Made by a program: the position numbers and the translations under genes | The notes under the pieces: model-generated | Database searches by the model: none | Seen by the model: the letters and a program-made list of their open reading frames with translations, nothing else | Told to the model about the DNA's origin: nothing | Assembly (NCBI GenBank): GCA_021186555.1 | Contig: JAJKFL010000039.1 | Coordinates: 35,320,733-35,384,732, forward strand | DNA length: 64,000 nucleotides | Direction of reading: 5' to 3' | From: Reticulitermes speratus | Taxonomy: Eukaryota > Arthropoda > Insecta > Blattodea > Rhinotermitidae | In this document: piece after piece, positions 44,765 to 56,644 of the stretch | How the letters are laid out: the number at the start of each line of letters is the position of its first letter | Numbering within the stretch: position 1 is the first letter of the stretch

Positions 44765-46003
44765 CCATTGACAAAATAAACAGTGACAGAAGTGGGAGGT
44801 CACCTGACAAAATAGTGACAGAAGTGGGAGGTCACCTGACAAAATAAACAGTGACAGAAGTGGGGGTCACCTGACAAAATAAACAGTGACAGAAGTGGGA
44901 GGTCACCTGACAAAATAGTGACAGAAGTGGGAGGTCTACTGACAAAATAAACAGTGACAGACTTGGGAGGTCACCTGACAAAATAGTGACAGAAGTGGGA
45001 GGTCACCTGACAAAATAAACAGTGACAGAAGTGGGAGGTCATCTGACAAAACAAACAGTGACAGAAGTGGGGGTCACCTGACAAAATAAACAGTGACAGA
45101 AGTGGGAGGTCATCTGACAAAATAAACAGTGACAGAAGTGGGAGGTCACCTGACAAAATAGTGACAGAAGTGGGAGGTCACCTGACAAAATAAACAGTGA
45201 CAGAAGTGGGGGTCACCTGACAAAATAAACAGTGACAGAAGTGGGAGGTCACCTGACAAAATAGTGACAGAAGTGGGAGGTCACCTGACAAAATAAACAG
45301 TGACAGAAGTGGGAGGTCATCTGACAAAATAAAGTGACAGAAGTGGGAGGTCACCTGATAAAATAAACAGTGACAGAAGTGGGAGGTCACCTGACAAAAT
45401 AAACAGTGACAGAAGTGGGAGGTCACCTGACAAAATAAACAGTGACAGAAGTGGGAGGTCACCTGACAAAATAAACAGTGACAGAAGTGGGAGGTCACCT
45501 GACAAAATAAACAGTGACAGAAGTGGGAGGTCACCTGACAAAATAAACAGTGACAGAAGTGGGAGGTCACCTGACAAAATAAACAGTGACAGAAGTGGGA
45601 GGTCACCTGACAAAATAAACAGTGACAGAAGTGGGAGGTCACCTGACAAAATAAACAGTGACAGAAGTGGGAGGTCACCTGACAAAATAAACAGTGACAG
45701 AAGTGGGAGGTCACCTGACAAAATAAACAGTGACAGAAGTGGGAGGTCACCTGACAAAATAAACAGTGACAGAAGTGGGGGTCACCTGACAAAATAAACA
45801 GTGACAGAAGTGGGAGGTCACCTGACAAAATAAACAGTGACAGAAGTGGGAGGTCACCTGACAAAATAAACAGTGACAGAAGTGGGAGGTCACCTGACAA
45901 AATAAACAGTGACAGAAGTGGGAGGTCACCTGACAAAATAAACAGTGACAGAAGTGGGAGGTCACCTGACAAAATAAACAGTGACAGAAGTGGGAGGTCA
46001 CCT
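44765..46003. repeat. T11 minisatellite, 36-bp unit, about 35 copies
   Basis: Unit contains ACAGTGACAGAAGTGGGAGG and TCACCTGACAAAATAA. The first third mixes shorter 31-32-bp units lacking AAAC. Later units are nearly identical and keep frames open (LPLLSLFILSGD in one). Confidence 0.97.
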
Positions 46004-46141
46004 CTGTTTCGGAATCTGAATTTAGTTCCTGGATGGGAAGGACTTGTGTTTTCTCAACGAACTTTTTAGTCTGAATAAACAAATCACTATCAGTCTGAAG
46101 ACAACTATCTTTATTAGACAACAGAGTCTATTTGTCTAATT

Positions 46142-46182
46142 GAGTAACATGTTTCGACCTAAATCAGGCCATCTTCAGGCTC
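46142..46182 (-). ncRNA. Hammerhead-like ribozyme motif (HHR-e)
   Basis: Minus: stem I GAG(C), core CUGAAGA, extra U, stem II GGCCU/AGGUC with loop GAUUU, GAAA, stem III ACAUGU, U17, (A)CUC. Stem I pairs at three positions with a sequence different from the other loci, after one A-C mismatch. T11 ends about 140 bp to the 3' side. Confidence 0.62.
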
Positions 46183-46334
46183 TTAAACAACTTTAAAAAA
46201 CACATCGATGAAGATAATATACAATTAATGGCTTCGTATTCATAAAATTTTAAATAAGTAGAATGAATTAAAAGAATACAAAATATAGTAATATTTTAAC
46301 TCTATTTTATATTACTATTGTGTGTGTCTGTGTG

Positions 46335-46605
46335 GTGAAGGGCCCCGCAGCAGATGCTACGGACGTACCGCAGCCTTGAGGTTTATTGTGCAACCCTGTG
46401 ATAAAGATGTTTAGTTTCTTTCGTTTTTCCTTGTAATGGAGCACCGGTGGAATGAAATTGACAGGGGAAAACCGAAATACTAGGGGAAAAAACCTGTCCC
46501 AATGCTACTTTGTTCTCCACAAATCCCACATGGACTGACTCAGGATCGAACCCGGGCCTCCGCGGTGAGAGGCCGACGACTAATCGCCTCAGCCATGGCA
46601 CGAAC
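46335..46605 (-). mobile_element. S4 SINE, near full length
   Basis: Minus: GTGCCATGGCTGAGGCGATT head, B box GGGTTCGATCC, body, then a 3' segment (GCGGTACGTCCGTAGCATCT) shared with the copy at 53.1 kb, which defines a length of about 270-290 bp. Confidence 0.85.
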
Positions 46606-46671
46606 TACATTACTATTACATTTGCGCCAATGTTCAAAATTCTTCTTTCTTAGTCTGACCTCTTTCTACCT

Positions 46672-46893
46672 ACTGGTATGTGTGGAGGGTCATTGCTGCA
46701 CCTGATCACACTCAATGACACACACACACACCCGTTAAGACTCCTCTGGACATGTGATCGGCCGTCACAGAGAGCTCTACCTGACAAGACACAACACTCA
46801 GAAAATACAGACATCAATGCCTCCGGCGGGATTCGAACCCGCAATCCTAGCAAGCAGAGCGGCCGAAGACCCACGCCTTAGACCGCGCGGCCA
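46672..46893 (-). mobile_element. S1 SINE, 3' end replaced by CA repeats
   Basis: Minus: GGCCGCGCGGTCTAAGGCGT, B box GGTTCGAATCC and body. The usual GGGGCTGTCGAGCC end is missing. Confidence 0.85.
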
Positions 46894-47942
46894 CCTGAAT
46901 GTTCAAAATTCCACAGCAGAATGTTGTGAGGCCCGACCATTTGCATAGTGACTGTGAACAATGCTAAGGAAACATTAGAGCAAACTAACGTTAGGTGCAG
47001 CGAGGAAATGCAGAGCACATTTATCGCACAGATAAATGTGGGTCGTCCTTTCTCATTAGCCTGCTGCGCGATGTTTCCTGACGCAATGTTTCTCAGACGC
47101 GTCCCACTGGTGGGACATGTTGGTCAGCCGGGTGGGACATTAGGTCTGGAAAATAAATGCATCCATTAACCCTTTAAAACCCAGTGGTTAGTATATTTAC
47201 CACAAGGCTGTACACTTAAAATTTTTCCTTTCTTCCCACAGTGAATTTCTGTTTTTTTTGTATGGTTCATATAAACAGTGATTTTTTTCTCTCTAAGTAA
47301 GTCACTGACTGGTTTTCATAACTGAAGCAAAGTGTTTACTGTGCGGTACGAACGGACTCTTTAAGTAGACTATGTGTCCGTTTCAGCTTTGCCTTTGAAG
47401 CTTTAATGGTCAATACGTTAAAATACACATATGCATACATAATTGTAAAATTAACGTCTTGAAGAAACAGCTCCCTTTTACCCTAAATTTAGGGTTCTTT
47501 GACTCAATGACCGATGGAACGCAAAAGTTTCAGAATCAGTACTTCAACAACTTCATATCTAATGTCTAGGTTTTGCTCTGGGCTGACTTTTCTAACAGAA
47601 TTTATTTTATCTTCTTCAACTCTTCTCTTAAAATCAAGGGTTACCACCAAAAATCACGTCATCAAATTAAAGGTCACCAGCATTTCTTTAGCACCACGTG
47701 GCGCTTCTTCAGGCTGTGAATGGACAAGAAAGTAGCGTATAAATCGAACAATCAACAACAAGCATTGTTAACCCAGATTGAGGGTTTCGAGGGAATCTAA
47801 AAAAGACACCCTACACAAAGGGTGTTATGAAATATTACATAGGGCTAAGGAAGTGTAGCGGGAGGGAAATAGTAACACAAAATTTAAGGAAATGTGGTAG
47901 GAGAATTGGAACTGCCTTTATGTTTTTCAACATAGGTTGAAG
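46894..47942. other. Unassigned DNA with a piggyBac-like end and a hammerhead-like hairpin
   Basis: At 47,166 TTAA is followed by CCCTTTAAAACCCAGTGG. At about 47,680-47,712 (minus) CTGAAGA-A-GCGCC ACGT GGTGC is followed by TAAAGAAATGC, so GAAA is displaced from stem II by four bases. Neither is strong. Confidence 0.35.
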
Positions 47943-48215
47943 TGTGGGTCGGGATAGCTCAGTCGGTTAAGCGACTCGCTATTGCCTGAACGAACCGGGG
48001 ATCGAGTCCCGGTGGAGGCGAAATTTTCCGCACCCAAGTAGACCGGCCCTGGGCCCACCCATTCTTCTGTACAATGCGTACTGGGTCCCTTTTCCGGGGA
48101 TAAAGCGGCCGGGGCGTGGCGTTTACCACCATCTAGCGCCGAGGTTAAAGAAAGAGAAGATCTATGCCCCTACTCCCCTCTGGGTCTTCATGGCATGTTC
48201 TAGGGTGAATGTGTC
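47943..48215 (+). mobile_element. S2 SINE, full length
   Basis: Head GTCGGGATAGCTCAGTCGGT, B box GGGGATCGAGTCCCGG, core and GTTCTAGGGTGAA end. Confidence 0.9.
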
Positions 48216-48257
48216 CTTTCTATAGGGTGCAGTCATCGGTCTGTTGTAAAACAGACA

Positions 48258-48548
48258 AAGGAAATCTGTACCTGTCTACGCTCTTAACATATAAGCGGGT
48301 GGGGTGAGAGTTATAGCTGCACTCATTCTTAATCTCATTACTAGTTCGAGGTAAGTTATGAACTTCACGCTCCGGCCGCATTATTCCCAGGGAATATCCC
48401 TGGTACCCATTGGAAAGGAGGGTGGATGGCCCTCTTGAGCTGGTCTGGACGGTTCTGTAGAAGAGAAAATCTCTTGCCCCTACCGGGATTCGAACCCCGG
48501 ACGTTCCAGTCTGTAGCTATTCGCCATACCGACTACGCTTTCCCGGCT
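48258..48548 (-). mobile_element. S2b SINE, full length
   Basis: Minus: head CGGGAAAGCGTAGTCGGTAT, B box GGGGTTCGAATCCCGG, core ATAATGCGGCCGGAGCGTGA, and the AGATTAAGAATGAGTGCAGC end that separates S2b from S2. Confidence 0.87.
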
Positions 48549-49124
48549 CGCATTTAAAACCACACTCTGCCGAATTCAATCACTCAGCTAATGTCTGCAT
48601 ATCATAGACGTCTATTATTCATAAGTAATTTCTCTGCAAGTGAGTGCCTTAGAAACTGACATATGACCTTACAAAGCCAAACCTTGGGAAGCAACGAAAA
48701 GTATAACCCTTGACAGTCATTCCTCATGCAGGGGACCCAATCAGTGCACAAGGGCACTGCAGAAGCGGGCGGGGTTCGTTTCACAAAATTAACTTCAACT
48801 TTTGCTGCTACTGGCTGAAGCAAGAAGTTTCATTAATCTTGAAGCTAACAGAATGAGAAGCGAGGAATAAAAAGTATGAGAAATTGGTACTACAGAAAGA
48901 AAGTGTAGACTGGGAGAGACTGATAAAGTAAGTACAGACGATTGTCAACAAGAGTGTGTCAGTGATACATCTATCTAACGGGGTAAAGGGAATGTGAAAA
49001 GGTTTGAACAAGAAGAATTGGAGCACGGCGAGAGGATTGACAGCGGTCTTTAATCCTTTAGAGCTTTAAATTAATTTAAACAATATACATTTCAGTTCGT
49101 TTCTAACAATCCTAATTATAAAGG
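48549..49124. other. Unassigned DNA
   Basis: A 73-residue minus frame (48,602-48,823) including DWVPCMRNDCQGLYFSLLPK has no family I can name. No repeat recognised. Confidence 0.3.
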
Positions 49125-49139
49125 CTAATTAATTAATTC

Positions 49140-49430
49140 GTGGGCCGCGATAGCTCAGTCGGTATAGCGACTCGCTACGAGCTGGACGGTCCGGGGATCG
49201 GATCCCGGTGGAGGCGAGATTTTTCGCAGCCGTCCAGACTGGCCCTGGGGCCCATCCAGCCTCCTGTACAATGGGTACCGGGTCTATTTCCCGGGGGTAA
49301 AGCGGCCGGGGCGTGGAGTTGACCACCCACCCCCATCTAGTGCCAGCGTTAAAGAAAGAGTAGAGCTATACCTCTACTCCCCCTCTGGGCCTTTGTGGCC
49401 TGTTATAGGGAGAACTTTACTTTACTTTAA
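49140..49430 (+). mobile_element. S2 SINE, full length, well preserved
   Basis: Complete copy with target duplication CTAATTAATTAATTC (49,125-49,139 and 49,431-49,445). A good reference for the family. Confidence 0.95.
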
Positions 49431-49556
49431 CTAATTAATTAATTCCGTCTGGGTAAATTATCGTTGCTTGTTCTGGGAATAATGTAAAACACGTTAAGTA
49501 CATAGCGTGAGAAAAATGCAGAGTTTCTGAAAGTTAAACGTGGTGGCACATACAGT

Positions 49557-49838
49557 AAAGGTAAAGGTAAAGGTAAAGGTAAAGGTAAAGGTAAAGGTAA
49601 AGTTCACCCTAGAACAGGCTCTTTCTTTAACCTCGGCGCTATATGTGGGTGAGTGGTAAATGCCACGCCCCGGCCGCTTTACCCCCGGGAATGACCCGGT
49701 ACCCATTGTACAGGAGGCTGGGTGAGCTCCAGGGCCGATCTGGACGGGTGCTGAAAATCTCGCCTCCACCGGGATTCGATCCCCGGACCGTCCAGCTCAT
49801 AGCTCAGTCGCTATACCGACTGAGCTATCCCGGCCCAC
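49557..49838 (-). mobile_element. S2 SINE with expanded 3' tail repeat
   Basis: On the minus strand the tail is about eight units of CTTTAC. Target duplication GGCACATACAGT (49,545-49,556 and 49,839-49,850). A short deletion removes part of the 3' body. Confidence 0.95.
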
Positions 49839-50102
49839 GGCACATACAGTTACCACCGAATTTTAAAAAAATTTAAAGAATTTTCAGCAAAGGCATACTT
49901 TATTTAATGTCGAATAAAAATTGTGCGGTTTAAAAAAAAACAGTGAATAAGCAAAGATTTGTAAGGAGAGTGTCACGATCTGTATAAAGTACGATACCAG
50001 CTGTTGTACGGAGACAAGACATCAGCAGAAGCTCAGTCACTCTGCAGATTAGCACAAGCAGACACAAGACTACGCTAACCTGCTGCATACAGAGCGATTT
50101 TT

Positions 50103-50345
50103 TTTCCTTTGACTCAACAGCCCCTTGGGGGCCTAGGCCTCCCCATTTTTCGAGGCTTCACGATCACCCTCAGACACACCACACTCGGTAGGACTCCTCT
50201 GGACGAGGGATCAGCCCTTCGCAGAGACCTCTACCTGACAACACACAACACTCACAAGAGACAGACATCCATGCCCCCGGCGGGATTCGAACCCACAATC
50301 CCAGTAAGCGAACGGCCGTAGACCGACGCCTTAGACCGCGCCGCC
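50103..50345 (-). mobile_element. S1 SINE, full length
   Basis: Minus: GGCGGCGCGGTCTAAGGCGT head, B box, body and AGGGGCTGTTGAGTCAAAGG end. No clear target duplication. Confidence 0.9.
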
Positions 50346-50346
50346 A

Positions 50347-50970
50347 AAGAGAATACTAATGTGTTTATTTATTTACTACAAACAGACCCATCATTTAATA
50401 GGACTAAACCAAATGTTAACGCGCAAATCCACGGTGTGCTTCATGTGGTGTTTCTTAATTCAGGATGATGGTTATGTCATTATAATAATGGGTATTAAGT
50501 TACTATATTCGTATTTTCTTGTAAACATGTTTTATTAAATATGGAAAGGGCAATACATCGATGCCACAAATATTGCGATAATGTTGTCGTTACAACCAAA
50601 TCGCCAGTCCCAAAGCTGTGTGACCACTCACAAACAAAAGCGTTTTACATGTTTCTATTTTATGTATTGGAGAGAATAATCGAGTCGTTATTTTAACAGA
50701 ATATTCTGCTCTCATCTTGGAAAAATGTGTAGAAACCCTAGCCTTAAAACCGGTCTGACATCACTTAAAAACCAAGCTCTATCATAAAAATGGAAACTAT
50801 CACACTTTCACGTAAACATAAAAACCGCAATAATCACAACTCGCGTGTGACTCAATCACAAACCAAGGGAATTATATGGAGATGTATGGTTTATTTAACG
50901 ACACTGTCAGTGGCTCACACTACTCAGCATATGTAGAATAAACAGGGAATAAAAAACTGAATCATCTGTG
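50347..50970. other. Unassigned DNA
   Basis: No gene or repeat family recognised. Confidence 0.4.
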
Positions 50971-50974
50971 GAAG

Positions 50975-51925
50975 GAAGGTCTGACTGCAGAGCTAGTGGT
51001 CTGACTGCAGAGCTAGTGGTCTGACTGCAGAGCTAGTGCAGAGCTAGTGGTCTGACTGCAGAGCTAGTGGTCTGACTGCAGAGCTAGTGCAGAGCTAGTG
51101 GTCTGACTGCAGAGCTAGTAGTCTGACTACAGAGCTAGTGCAGAGCTAGTGGTCTGACTGCAGAGCTAGTGGTTTGACTGCAGAGCTAGTGGTCTGACTG
51201 CAGAGCTAGTGGTCTGACTGCAGAGCTAGTGCAAAGCTAGTGGTCTGACTACAGAGCTAGTGCAAAGCTAGTGGTCTGACTACAGAGCTAGTGCAGAGCT
51301 AGTGGTCTGACTGCAGAGCTAGTGGTCTGACTGCAGAGCTAGTGGTCTGACTGCAGATCTAGTGCAGAGCTAGTGGTCTGACTGCAGAGCTAGTGGTCTG
51401 ACTACAGAGCTAGTGCAAAGCTAGTGGTCTGACTACAGAGCTAGTGCAGAGCTAGTGGTCTGACTGCAGAGCTAGTGGTTTGACTGCAGAGCTAGTGCAG
51501 AGCTAGTGGTCTGACTGCAGAGCTAGTAGTCTGACTGCAGAGCTAGAAGTCTGACTGCAGAGCTAGTGGTCTGACTGCAGAGCTAGTGGTCTGACTGCAG
51601 ATCTAGTGCAGAGCTAGTGGTCCGACTGCAGATCTAGTGCAGAGCTAGTGGTCTGACTGCAGAGCTAGTGCAGAGCTACTGGTCTGACTGCAGAGCTAGT
51701 AGTCTGACTGCAGAGCTAGTGCAAAGCTAGTGGTCTGACTACAGAGCTGGTGCAGAGCTAGTGGTCTGACAGCTAGTGCAGAGCTAGTGGTCTGACTGCA
51801 GAGCTAGTAGTCTGACTTCAGAGCTAGTGCAAAGCTAATGGTCTGACTACAGAGCTAGTGCAGAGCTAGTGGTCTGACTGCAGAGCTAGTGGTCTGACTG
51901 CAGAGCTAGTGGTCTGACTGCAGAC
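50975..51925. repeat. T12 minisatellite, mixed 20-bp and 31-bp units
   Basis: Built from GGTCTGACTGCAGAGCTAGT (20 bp), often extended by the 11-bp GCAGAGCTAGT. About 40 copies of the GAGCTAGT motif-pair in irregular order. Confidence 0.95.
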
Positions 51926-52148
51926 GGTATTCCGACATTTGCCTGGACGAAAAGAAAGAAACAACGGAAACTCTCAGCTGAGTAAGCTAACCAGTACCGG
52001 GACCGATATTTGCACCCGGGACCTCCCGAAAACGAAGCAAGATTATTCCCCACACGATAGCAACACAAACGCTTAACACGTTACCATTACACTAACCTGC
52101 TCAGCACTCAGAAAACAGAAATTTTAGATAAACGTTATCGAGGCTTGG

Positions 52149-52437
52149 GGCACGCGGTGGCGCAGTTGGTTGAGGCACTTCTCTACAAGCCGGAAGGTCG
52201 CGGGTTCGATTCCCGATGGTGTCATTGACATAATCCTTTCGGTCGCACTATGGCCCTGGGGTCGACTCAGCCTCTAACAGAAATGAGTGCCAGGACTATT
52301 TCCTGGGGGATAAAGGCGGCCGGTGCGTAGGGCTGACAACCTTACCACCTTCATGTGCCGATTGTCTAAAAATCTGGGAGCCTCAACCTCCTGGAACCTT
52401 AAGGGCCTGTCCAGGCCTGTAATGGGATTGCCTTGCT
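52149..52437 (+). mobile_element. S3 SINE, full length
   Basis: Head CACGCGGTGGCGCAGTTGGT, B box GGTTCGATTCCCG, core and tail. Target duplication TTATCGAGGCTTGG (52,135-52,148 and 52,438-52,451). Confidence 0.95.
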
Positions 52438-52451
52438 TTATCGAGGCTTGG

Positions 52452-53084
52452 ATTTGAATCTGGATCTTTCCATGTAAAGAAGCACAGTTGCTAACTTCTA
52501 GACCGCAAAGCTCGACGCGAATACAAGCTTCACAGTTTGCCGTTACATTAACATACTTTGTACACAGAGAGGTACCGACTTCTGACGCAGCGGAAACCAT
52601 CGGCAATTGTCCTGTTTAACTCCCGACAGAGCTTCGGCCACTACCTTCGAAGCATTCGCCAACACTCAAAAGCCAGATGCAGCTACCTTCTGACCATGTA
52701 ATTAATTGATTTCACAAAGCAACATCAAAGGCAACTAAACTCTCTACCAAACTAAACCTAGGTAGGAAACTTACACAGGAACGTACCGCTCTGAACAGGA
52801 GAGCAAACACTGCACAGATATGCCACCTGCTGCGTGCGTTGTATTGGCATCTGTTGAGGCACGAGCTGATCAGGTGCTGACCAACGAGGCAACGAAACGT
52901 AAAGTGAGCAGACCGCAGGAAAAATAAGTATCTTATGGTCAGAAGGATGAACGGGGTATCGGCTAGTCCCAGGTCCTACAATATTCTTCAGGCGTGACAT
53001 CGGGGCACGCCCCGCCTGTGGCCATTAGCTAACTAACTAAATAACTGACTAACTGCTTGGAGCAGAGTCCCTCTTTTTGTTTTC
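52452..53084. other. Unassigned DNA
   Basis: No domain or repeat family recognised. The first 60 bp hold a possible tRNA-like remnant. Confidence 0.35.
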
Positions 53085-53372
53085 TGTGGTGAAGGGCCCC
53101 GCACCAGAAGCTACGGACGCACCGCAGCCTTAAGGCTTATTGTGCAAACCTTTGATGAAAATGAAGAGAAAGATGATCAGTTTTCTGTTATTTTTCCAAG
53201 TAATGGAGCACCGGTGGAATGAAATTGACAGGGGAAACCCGAATTACTCGGAGACAAACCTGTCCCAATGCCACTTTGTCCACCACAAATCCCACAGGGA
53301 CTGACCCGGAATCGAACCAGAGCCTCCGCGGTGATAGGCCGGCGACTAACCGCCTGAGTTATGGCACAGCCA
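53085..53372 (-). mobile_element. S4 SINE, full length
   Basis: Minus: GCTGTGCCATAACTCAGGCG head, body and the same 3' segment as the copy at 46.3 kb. Confidence 0.87.
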
Positions 53373-53379
53373 GAGTCTC

Positions 53380-53655
53380 TCTTGAGAAGCTAACCGGTAC
53401 TCAGCTAGTCAATAAATTTCCAGCATTTTACGGAACCAGAAAGTTCATCACCGCATTCGCAAAAGCCCGACACCTGTCTCTATCCTGAGCCAGATCATCC
53501 AGTCCATGCCCCCTTTCCATCACACTTCTTCAAGATCAACTTTAATATTATCCTCCCATCTACACCTAGGTCTTCCAAGTGGTCTCTTTCCATAAGGTTT
53601 CTCCACCAATACCCTGTATGACCTCTGCTGTCTCCCATACGTTCCACATGCCCCG
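53380..53655 (+). repeat. Interspersed repeat with a conserved insect repeat peptide
   Basis: The plus frame reads EKLTGTQLVNKFPAFYGTRK followed by FITAFAKARHLSLS and a stop; further on the frames give RSSKWSLS. Closely similar peptides are widely mis-annotated as hypothetical proteins in arthropod genomes. I treat it as a non-coding or LINE-linked repeat. Class uncertain. Confidence 0.6.
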
Positions 53656-53669
53656 CTTTTAGCAAAAAA

Positions 53670-53905
53670 TATTATTTACTTAATTAGCTACCACACACAT
53701 GGCCTGACCAACTGGTCGCCACTACCGTTGTAATACTTAATTAGCTACCACACACATGGCCTGACCAACTGGTCGCCACTACCGTTGTAATACTTAATTA
53801 GCTACCACACACATGGCCTGACCAACTGGTCGCCACTACCGTTGTAATACTTAATTAGCTACCACACACATGGCCTGACCAACTGGTCGCCACTACCGTT
53901 GTACA
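53670..53905. repeat. T13 minisatellite, 57-bp unit, 4 copies
   Basis: Unit contains ACTTAATTAGCTACCACACA and TGGCCTGACCAACTGGTCGC. Four essentially identical copies. Confidence 0.97.
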
Positions 53906-54354
53906 TGACTGTCATCAGGCGTCACTGAATTAAAAACTTTTATTACTGCTAAAAATACAATATCTAGGGTTTCTAGTATTTAACAGGCTGTACGTCACCA
54001 CTGTTATCATGAAAATACTAACGTCGTCCGGAAACATAGATTTCTGAAAATGTGCCCCATTGCTGAAAAAATTCGGATGCCCCTGGTCTAACCTAATCGT
54101 GTTTATATGCGACTGTCCAGGAACGCTCAAATTAGGCGACCTTTATAAAGTAACCACATGATGGCAGAAATTCACCCGAAATATTGGTAACTACGTAACA
54201 AACAAATGACGTCCTGCTGTCTACACAGCACCAATTGCTAGTGCCAACTCAGAAGTCCGTAATCTCAATTTTCACAGACGTAAAAACTCCAAGAGCAATT
54301 ATTTGGTGTTCTGGAAAGGATAACGGACGATACGCTTCTGCATCTAATGAGTAT
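53906..54354. other. Unassigned DNA
   Basis: GATGGCAGAAATTCACCCGA near 54,161 faintly recalls the HHR-f stem II region, but the core is absent. Nothing else recognised. Confidence 0.3.
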
Positions 54355-54355
54355 A

Positions 54356-54890
54356 AAACAAGACAGGCAATATACGCGTAACGTAACATTGAGGCGCGTT
54401 CGCGTAACAATTTTGTCTGTGGAAAAGCAATAAGTATTACATATTCTGAGTGTGTCTGTAGCCTTAGTTATCCAGCATGCAAAGCGCATGCGTCACATTA
54501 TATTGTCATCTGTGGCCTGTCTGACTCTACCATATTTTTTCACATTATCTCATAAACGGCACGATTTTCGGGAAAACCCTACTGAATACAAAATGTGTTT
54601 TATGATTTTCTCTAAAACTTTTGTCTGAAACATTTCTCATTCTAAGAAAAACTGAGCGAGATATTATCATAAATCTACATACGTCTTCATGTAAAGTTCC
54701 CATTATTCTTGTCAGATTGTAAAGAAAACTGAATTTTCTCGACAAATTTTCGACAAATCATACAATGTAAAATTTCATAAAAATCCCTCCAGTGGCAGCC
54801 GAGTTGTTCCAGGCGCAAGGACAGACGGACAGACATGACGAAGCTGATAGTCGCTTTTCGCAATTTTGTGAAAGCGACTAAACACTAACC
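54356..54890. repeat. R5 interspersed repeat, copy 4
   Basis: Same orientation as copy 1 and close to full length (ACAAGACAGGCAATATACGC to AGTCGCTTTTCGCAATTTTG). Confidence 0.85.
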
Positions 54891-54895
54891 AACTC

Positions 54896-55494
54896 TTTCA
54901 TCAGATCTAGTACCTGCACCCCGCCTTATAGAGGGCAGGAAGGTTCACAGTCCTGTTTACAACAGCCTGCCACTGTGTCCCGAGCCACATGACCCGATTC
55001 CACGCCCTTACACGCCACTGTAGGCGCGATCGTAAAGCAGCTGCCAGAAGCGTCTATTAGCATCATGTCTCTCTCTCTCTCTCTCTCCGTCTGTGCGATG
55101 GGAACGGCGTAACTCCCACTGAACGGATAGCCGTGGGGTTCCAGATTTTGGATTTTTACTGAAACATGTCGGTATATTCCAATTTTGGTTAAAGGTGTGG
55201 ATGTTTTTGTAATGTGTGTACGGTGTTCTAATATGTGTACTTGTATTTACTGTATGTACTTTGTTTTGTATGTGTATGGGTGTTTTTGTAAGGTGTGGAT
55301 GTATTTGTAAGGTGTGGATGTTTTTGTAAGGTGTGGATGCTTTTGTAAGGAGTGGATGCTTTTGTAAGGTGTGGATGTTTTTGTAATGTGTGTACGGTGT
55401 TCTAATGTGTGTACTTGTATTTACTGTATGTATTTTGTTTTGTAATTGTGTGTAGTTTGTTTTGTATTGTTATTTTTATGTATATTTATATGTA
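54896..55494. other. Unassigned DNA with CT run and GT-rich short repeats
   Basis: A (CT)n run at 55,068-55,087. From about 55,190, irregular repeats of AAGGTGTGGATGTTTTTGT lead into T14. Confidence 0.6.
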
Positions 55495-56572
55495 CATTTG
55501 TATTGTGTGTACTAGTGTAAGGACTACTGCCACCGGGTGAAAACATTTGTATTGTGTGTACTAGTGTAAGGACTACTGTCACCGGGTGAAAACATTTGTA
55601 TTGTGTGTACTAGTGTAAGGACTACTGCCACCGGGTGAAAACATTTGTATTGTGTGTACTAGTGTAAGGACTACTGCCACCGGGTGAAAACATTTGTATT
55701 GTGTGTACTAGTGTAAGGACTACTGCCACCGGGTGAAAACATTTGTATTGTGTGTACTAGTGTAAGGACTACTGCCACCGGGTGAAAACATTTGTATTGT
55801 GTGTACTAGTGTAAGGACTACTGCCACCGGGTGAAAACATTTGTATTGTGTGTACTAGTGTAAGGACTACTGCCACCGGGTGAAAACATTTGTATTGTGT
55901 GTACTAGTGTAAGGACTACTGCCACCGGGTGAAAACATTTGTATTGTGTGTACTAGTGTAAGGACTACTGCCACCGGGTGAAAACATTTGTATTGTGTGT
56001 ACTAGTGTAAGGACTACTGCCACCGGGTGAAAACATTTGTATTGTGTGTACTAGTGTAAGGACTACTGCCACCGGGTGAAAACATTTGTATTGTGTGTAC
56101 TAGTGTAAGGACTACTGCCACCGTGTGAAAACATTTGTATTGTGTGTACTAGTGTAAGGACTACTGCCACCGGGTGAAAACATTTGTATTGTGTGTACTA
56201 GTGTAAGGACTACTGCCACCGGGTGAAAACATTTGTATTGTGTGTACTAGTGTAAGGACTACTGCCACCGGGTGAAAACATTTGTATTGTATGTACTAGT
56301 GTAAGGACTACTGCCACCGGGTGAAAACATTTGTATTGTGTGTACTAGTGTAAGGACTGCTGCCACCGGGTGAAAACATTTGTATTGTGTGTACTAGTGT
56401 AAGGACTACTGCCACCGGGTGAAAACATTTGTATTGTGTGTACTAGTGTAAGGACTACTGCCACCGGGTGAAAACATTTGTATTGTGTGTACTAGTGTAA
56501 GGACTACTGCCACCGGGTGAAAACATTTGTATTGTGTGTACTAGTGTAAGGACTACTGCCACCGGGTGAAAA
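55495..56572. repeat. T14 minisatellite, 49-bp unit, about 22 copies
   Basis: Unit contains ACATTTGTATTGTGTGTACT and AGGACTACTGCCACCGGGTG. Very uniform copies, so recently expanded or homogenised. Confidence 0.97.
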
Positions 56573-56587
56573 CCCAATTGCAGTAAC

Positions 56588-56624
<37 letters not shown>

Positions 56625-56626
56625 TA
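56588..56626. repeat. (TAA)n microsatellite
   Basis: TAA repeats between T14 and FB-B2. Confidence 0.9.
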
Positions 56627-56644
56627 AAAATCAGACAATAATAA

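Noticed and set aside
44971-46121. Leucine/phenylalanine-rich repeat protein on the minus strand
   Set aside because: 36-bp minisatellite; two frames are open over the same bases.
47680-47712. Another hammerhead
   Set aside because: CUGAAGA and a good stem II are present, but GAAA is displaced by four bases, so the core is not formed as in the accepted copies.
49140-49220. Functional tRNA gene
   Set aside because: A and B boxes are present, but there is no paired acceptor or anticodon arm and the sequence continues into the S2 SINE body. The same applies to the heads of S1, S3, S4 and S5.
53380-53480. Host gene exon with KFPAFYGTRKFITAF
   Set aside because: The peptide is a known type of repeat-derived prediction in arthropods, and stops follow at once.
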